Shown here piece after piece: positions 60,363 to 64,000 of a stretch of 64,000 nucleotides of DNA (its first letter is position 1; each line of letters begins with the position of its first letter). The notes beneath the pieces were generated by a model. It did no database searches, was not told the DNA's origin, and saw only the letters and a list, made by a program, of their open reading frames with translations. The position numbers and the translations under genes are program-made. Source of the DNA: Fratercula arctica (taxonomy: Eukaryota > Chordata > Aves > Charadriiformes > Alcidae); NCBI GenBank assembly GCA_947846985.1, contig CANTUZ010000001.1, forward strand, positions 5,315,504 to 5,379,503. Reading direction: 5' to 3'.

Positions 60363-60800
60363 TGAGGGAGGGTGGTTGAACATTGGAACAGGCTGCCCAG
60401 AGATGTTGTGGAGTCTCCATCCTCGAAGACACTCAAAACCTGACTGGACACAACCCTGAGTTGTTGTAGCTGACCCTGCTTTGAGCCGTGTGGGTTGGAT
60501 TTTAATCTGAAAGAGGGTAGATATAGATTAGAGATCAGGAAGAAATTCTTTACTGTGAGGGTGGTGAGCCCCTGGCCCAGGTTGCCCAGAGAAGCTGTGG
60601 CTGCCCCATCCCTGGAGGGGTTCAAGGCCAGGTTGGACGGGGCTTGGAGCAACCTGGTTTAGTTGAAGATGTCCCTGCCCATGGCAGGGGGGTGGAACTA
60701 GATGGTCTTTAAGGTCTCTTGCAACCCAAACCATTCTATGATTCTGTAACTAAATGATCTCCAACGTCCCTTCCAGCCTCTGTAATATTCTGTGGTTCTG
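60363..60800 (+). mobile_element. Old CR1 LINE 3' end, interrupted by a younger CR1
   Basis: The outer element starts near 'gtgagggagggtggttgaacattggaacaggctgcccagag' and continues through 'gttgtggagtctccatcctcgaagacactcaaaacctgactggacac' to 'tgggttgga' at 60499. It resumes at about 60750 with 'ctaaatgatctccaacgtcccttccagcctc' and ends in 'attctgtggttctg' near 60800. Joining the two sides gives the normal CR1 order 'ggttggactaaatgatctcc'. It is an old, 5'-truncated and inactive copy. Confidence 0.9.
60500..60749 (+). mobile_element. Nested CR1 LINE 3' fragment inside the 60363-60800 CR1
   Basis: This 250-base insert begins with 'ttttaatctgaaagagggtagatatagattag', the typical CR1 coding tail. 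It continues with 'gaagaaattctttactgtgagggtggtgagcccctggcccaggttgcccagagaagctgtggctgccccatccctgg' and ends 'ccaaaccattctatgattctg'. It lies in the same orientation as its host. No target duplication longer than one or two bases is visible, the usual CR1 condition. The 129-codon minus frame at 60263-60652 spans both elements and is a shadow. Confidence 0.9.
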
Positions 60801-63800
60801 AGTCCATAAGATGAAGCCACACAAGCAGATTCACAGGTTTCTGTCCCTGGATCTTCCATGTACTCACACAAAAGCCAAAATACTCATAGTTGGCCACTGT
60901 TGCCAGCTGCCTCACCATGGTAAGAGGAATCTCATGGTGAGAGATTTTTATACCAATTTTCTTGCATATTCACGCCCTAGGCATGTGAAAAAGGAACCAC
61001 TGGCTATTGCTTAATAGTTTACCTACAGATTTCCCTGCAGTTAAGTGAAGTTGTCTGTAAAATGGAAACTACGTGACCCCATCAGGCACAGCTTCTATGC
61101 AAACACCAGTTATTATTCCAGGCACACTGGAGTAATGGTTTTGTGTGTCAACTTTGTCACCTTGGTTAGTCCAGGTGCAGTGATACAATCTGATAGCTCC
61201 GCATCAGGATGGCAAAAGCAAAACACTGATAATTTTACCAAGGTATTGACTACACATTGCAAGTAGTAGAAATAAACTGTTTCTTTCAAATGTGGCTTTC
61301 ACCTACTTTTACTTCAGTTAAAAATAAATGTTTGTGACTCATTTCATTGGAGGAAGAGCTCGAAAATAATACTCTAATATTTCGTGGGACTCTGAAAGGA
61401 CCAGATGGGGCAGGTCCATTTTGCCAATGCCAATGAAGTTTTGCACTGGCACGCAATTTCTGCCTGGTGGCCTTGTGTTGCTACCATGGCTGCACTAGAT
61501 ACACAGAGGTTTTGATGTTATCAGCCCCCCTCCATATAGCTTGTTGACTAATTCTGTGTTGATCTTATAATAAATTACATTTTATCCCTCCCTTCATCAT
61601 CTGATCTTTTGGTATTGGCAAGAAAGAGAATTACTGTTTTTTTTTTCTCGCTCCCCAGGAGGCTTGGGGACTTTTTTCTCATAATGTTAGAAAATTTCCT
61701 CCATACTTGGAAGGAAGCATGTTATTTGCACACAACACACACTACTGGGGAATTTTCAGGGCTGACACTATGTCAGGCTGGCACGCGTGCTTTATACCTG
61801 CGCAGCCAAAGGAGCTGGCAGATGGTTGGTGACAAAAGGAGCATCCCATGGAGCTGCAGGAGAACTGTCTCAACAGATCCAGGATTTCAGAGCCTGAAAG
61901 ACACTGTGCAACAGCTCAACTGTAGCACTGCTCAGCATTCAGCCCGAAGCAAGGCAGGTGCTTGAAACGTTTGCCAGGATTCACTGACTCAAAAGGGCTT
62001 ACTCTCCAAGCCAGAAGTAAATCCAACAGATGAGTGTGGGATGCTCTTACAAAGAGATCTAAGGGCAGCCGCCTGGTGTAGGACAGCATTTACACCCTTG
62101 GCTCTGTTACTTTTTGATAGCAAGAGGACAGACCTCTCCAGCATTGTCCCTTCCAGGACTCAAAGCAGGACAGGACAGCCTGTGAGAACATGGGGAAGCA
62201 ATGAAATGCACAACGTCAAATGAAGTGACAGCTCAAAGAGGAGATGTGCTACCCAGCAGGTCTCCTTTGAGCACAGGTCCCCAGGACCACAGCATCTGCC
62301 ACCCCACTGCATTTGGTGCCAGGGACCATTTTATAAGAGAGATGCAGTTTTTTATGGTGCAATGCTGCATAAACACATGAGATGTAACCCTTGCTGATGG
62401 GGGTGGGGAAGAGGAAGTCAAGATTGTTGAGCTCAGTACGTTAGACTTGTCAGATTTGGATCAGGCCTGCTCTGTGCTTGACAGCCTCATATTTCATGTC
62501 ATCCTACCTGCAGAAGGCAAGTGACATCCTTGGAGTTCTGTCTCTCATTTGAACTTGTTAAAGAAAAATGTTGTTTTCTGCATCTTGCCTTCTTCAAGTT
62601 GGTGGAAGACAGAAGAGGAAGGATACAGGCCTTTGTGCCACACTGTTAATTTATTTTCTTAAATCCTCTTTCCCTGGATCTTTTCCAGTACCTGCCCCTG
62701 CTCCTGTTTAAAATTTCCCATGCTGCAACAGCAACATATTGACGTGATTCACAGTTCTTGTTAAGCAATGGTGAACCCATCCAGAATATGTTGAACCTCC
62801 TCCTTCTACAGAAGAAATGAACTGTAGCAAAGATCACTGCAGCTAATCTGTCTTCAGACTCAGGAAGATCCTTCTGCACCTCTGCATTTCAGAAGATGAC
62901 CTTTATCAGATGTAAAACCTACAAATATGTTTTGACTGTGTAGGGCAGACTACGGATATAGGATTTGATGTACAAATGTAACAGCTCTTCTACTATCATA
63001 CATCAGCCAGTACAGCACAGATGCAATGTCACAGAAAGGAAAGCATAAAGTAAAGAGAACAAATATAAAACCTAGCTTATAACTTGCAAATGGGGAAGAG
63101 AAGCCCAAGTAAAACAATTTATACTGAAAGTCCAATGGAGTACTGTGGAGTTAGTCTCCCTAGAGGAGGCAAGGGAAGCCAGGGACAATATTATCTCTCT
63201 AAATGCAAACATTGTTTGAGAGGGACAGTGCTTCTGCGATCAGGCCAGCAAGAACAAGAGAGCTCTTTGCTGAGTAAGTGACTGGTCTTGCTGGTGTAGG
63301 AAACATTGTGCACACCAATGCCCCAGGGCATCGATTTCATGATCAGGAGACCCTGAGACCTGCTTCAGCTTTCCCATAATGAGTGGATTGAGTGCATTCA
63401 TCAAACCTGAGATTTTAGGGCTCAAAGTTCAAAAAGCTACCGGAGGTGAAATCATTCCCCTCCTTCCTCCTTTTCTTGTCCTTTCCAAAAACGACCCTGC
63501 TATATTTTTTTTTTTTTCTTCTCATTTCACTGAAATCACCGGGGGGGTCAATTATCTTTCTGGGATGGAAACCATATGCCATTTCACGTTCTTGCATAAG
63601 GTTAAGCTGCATATGATGAAACCGATCAATTAAATCTTGTGGGAAGGGAAGGGAGGGTGAAGCTTGGCCAGGAGTTAACGTTCTCATTTACTGACAACCT
63701 AATCCAAGGTATCAGACACATACAGAAATTTGGTTGACCACAAGGAACACAGGAAAGAAAGTGCTGGCTGTGTCATTATAAAATGAAGCTGGGGAACATG

Positions 63801-63918
63801 AAAGTGGGGAACATTAATGTAAACAAGATGGGTACATGCACTGCCTAAGACTGGTAAGACTTGCAGTATGGAAACATTGAATTAGTTAAAAAAAAATAAT
63901 AATTCCGTGTGTGGTTTC
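60801..63918. other. Noncoding stretch, nothing recognised
   Basis: About 3.1 kb of unique sequence. The longest frame (61609-61965 plus, 118 codons) has no recognisable motif. A short T run occurs near 63509-63519. No repeat family is seen. Confidence 0.5.
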
Positions 63919-63983
63919 TTTTTTTTTTTTTTTTTTTTTTTTTGTTGTTGTTTTTTTTTTTGTTTGTTTTGCTTTGTTTGCAG
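63919..63983. repeat. Poly(T) and T/G tract ending in CAG at the window edge
   Basis: A run of 25 T (63919-63943), then TTG units and another T run, then TGTTTGTTTTGCTTTG and TTTGCAG ending at 63983. It is a simple repeat, but the last 20 bases also satisfy the vertebrate 3' splice-site pattern. Only 17 bases follow, so an exon cannot be judged. Confidence 0.85.
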
Positions 63984-64000
63984 CTTGTGGACTGCTTTGA

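Noticed and set aside
60263..60652. 129-codon minus-strand frame
   Set aside because: It crosses from unique DNA through two nested CR1 elements, so it cannot be an ancestral gene.
1..64000. CRISPR array, operon, prophage, integron or plasmid features
   Set aside because: No regularly spaced repeats, no tightly packed bacterial-type genes, and clear vertebrate LINE content.
1..64000. Endogenous retrovirus or LTR element
   Set aside because: I found no paired LTR-like direct repeats with TG..CA ends and no retroviral coding motifs. All recognised retroelements are non-LTR CR1 or SINE types.

Overview
The window looks like vertebrate nuclear DNA, most likely from a bird. The clearest evidence is the repeats. 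There are several 5'-truncated CR1 (chicken repeat 1) LINEs whose 3' ends carry the typical ATTCTATG-like short repeats, plus older and heavily decayed CR1-type LINEs and MIR/CORE-SINE-like relics. Composition is AT-rich, with many A/T homopolymers and no operon-like gene packing. The overall repeat load seems modest, which fits a bird better than a turtle or crocodilian. The species cannot be fixed from sequence alone.

No protein-coding gene, rRNA, functional tRNA or CRISPR array can be supported. All open frames are short (the longest is 186 codons at 50342-50902), and several of the more conspicuous ones are translations of retrotransposon relics. The window is best read as an intergenic region or a large intron. 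Two places resemble a 3' splice site: 28224-28246, followed by an open frame, and the last bases at 63919-63983. Neither can be confirmed here.

Layout: 1-3400 is mostly unique sequence with one CORE-SINE-like relic. 3400-4625 is a 1.2 kb ancient CR1 on the minus strand whose reverse-transcriptase segment can still be read through stop codons. 4626-8640 is unique sequence with a small CpG cluster and AT-rich stretches that could be conserved noncoding DNA. 8640-9122 is an old plus-strand CR1 3' end. 9445-19555 is unique sequence with scattered SINE relics. 19560-20244 is a plus-strand CR1 interrupted by a minus-strand CR1. 20245-30180 is unique sequence with a candidate enhancer-like block near 22080-22430 and an unexplained open region at 28224-28500. 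30180-30640 is an old minus-strand CR1. 31600-32160 (plus) and 45884-46543 (minus) are two closely related younger CR1 copies in inverted orientation. 42690-42925 and 51513-51745 are further minus-strand CR1 relics. 57495-57528 is an uninterrupted run of 34 C. 60363-60800 is a second CR1-inside-CR1 nest. The window ends in a long T-rich tract.

The main biological content is therefore a record of several layers of CR1 activity, plus candidate noncoding regulatory DNA that only cross-species alignment can test. I found no clear sign of a new system.
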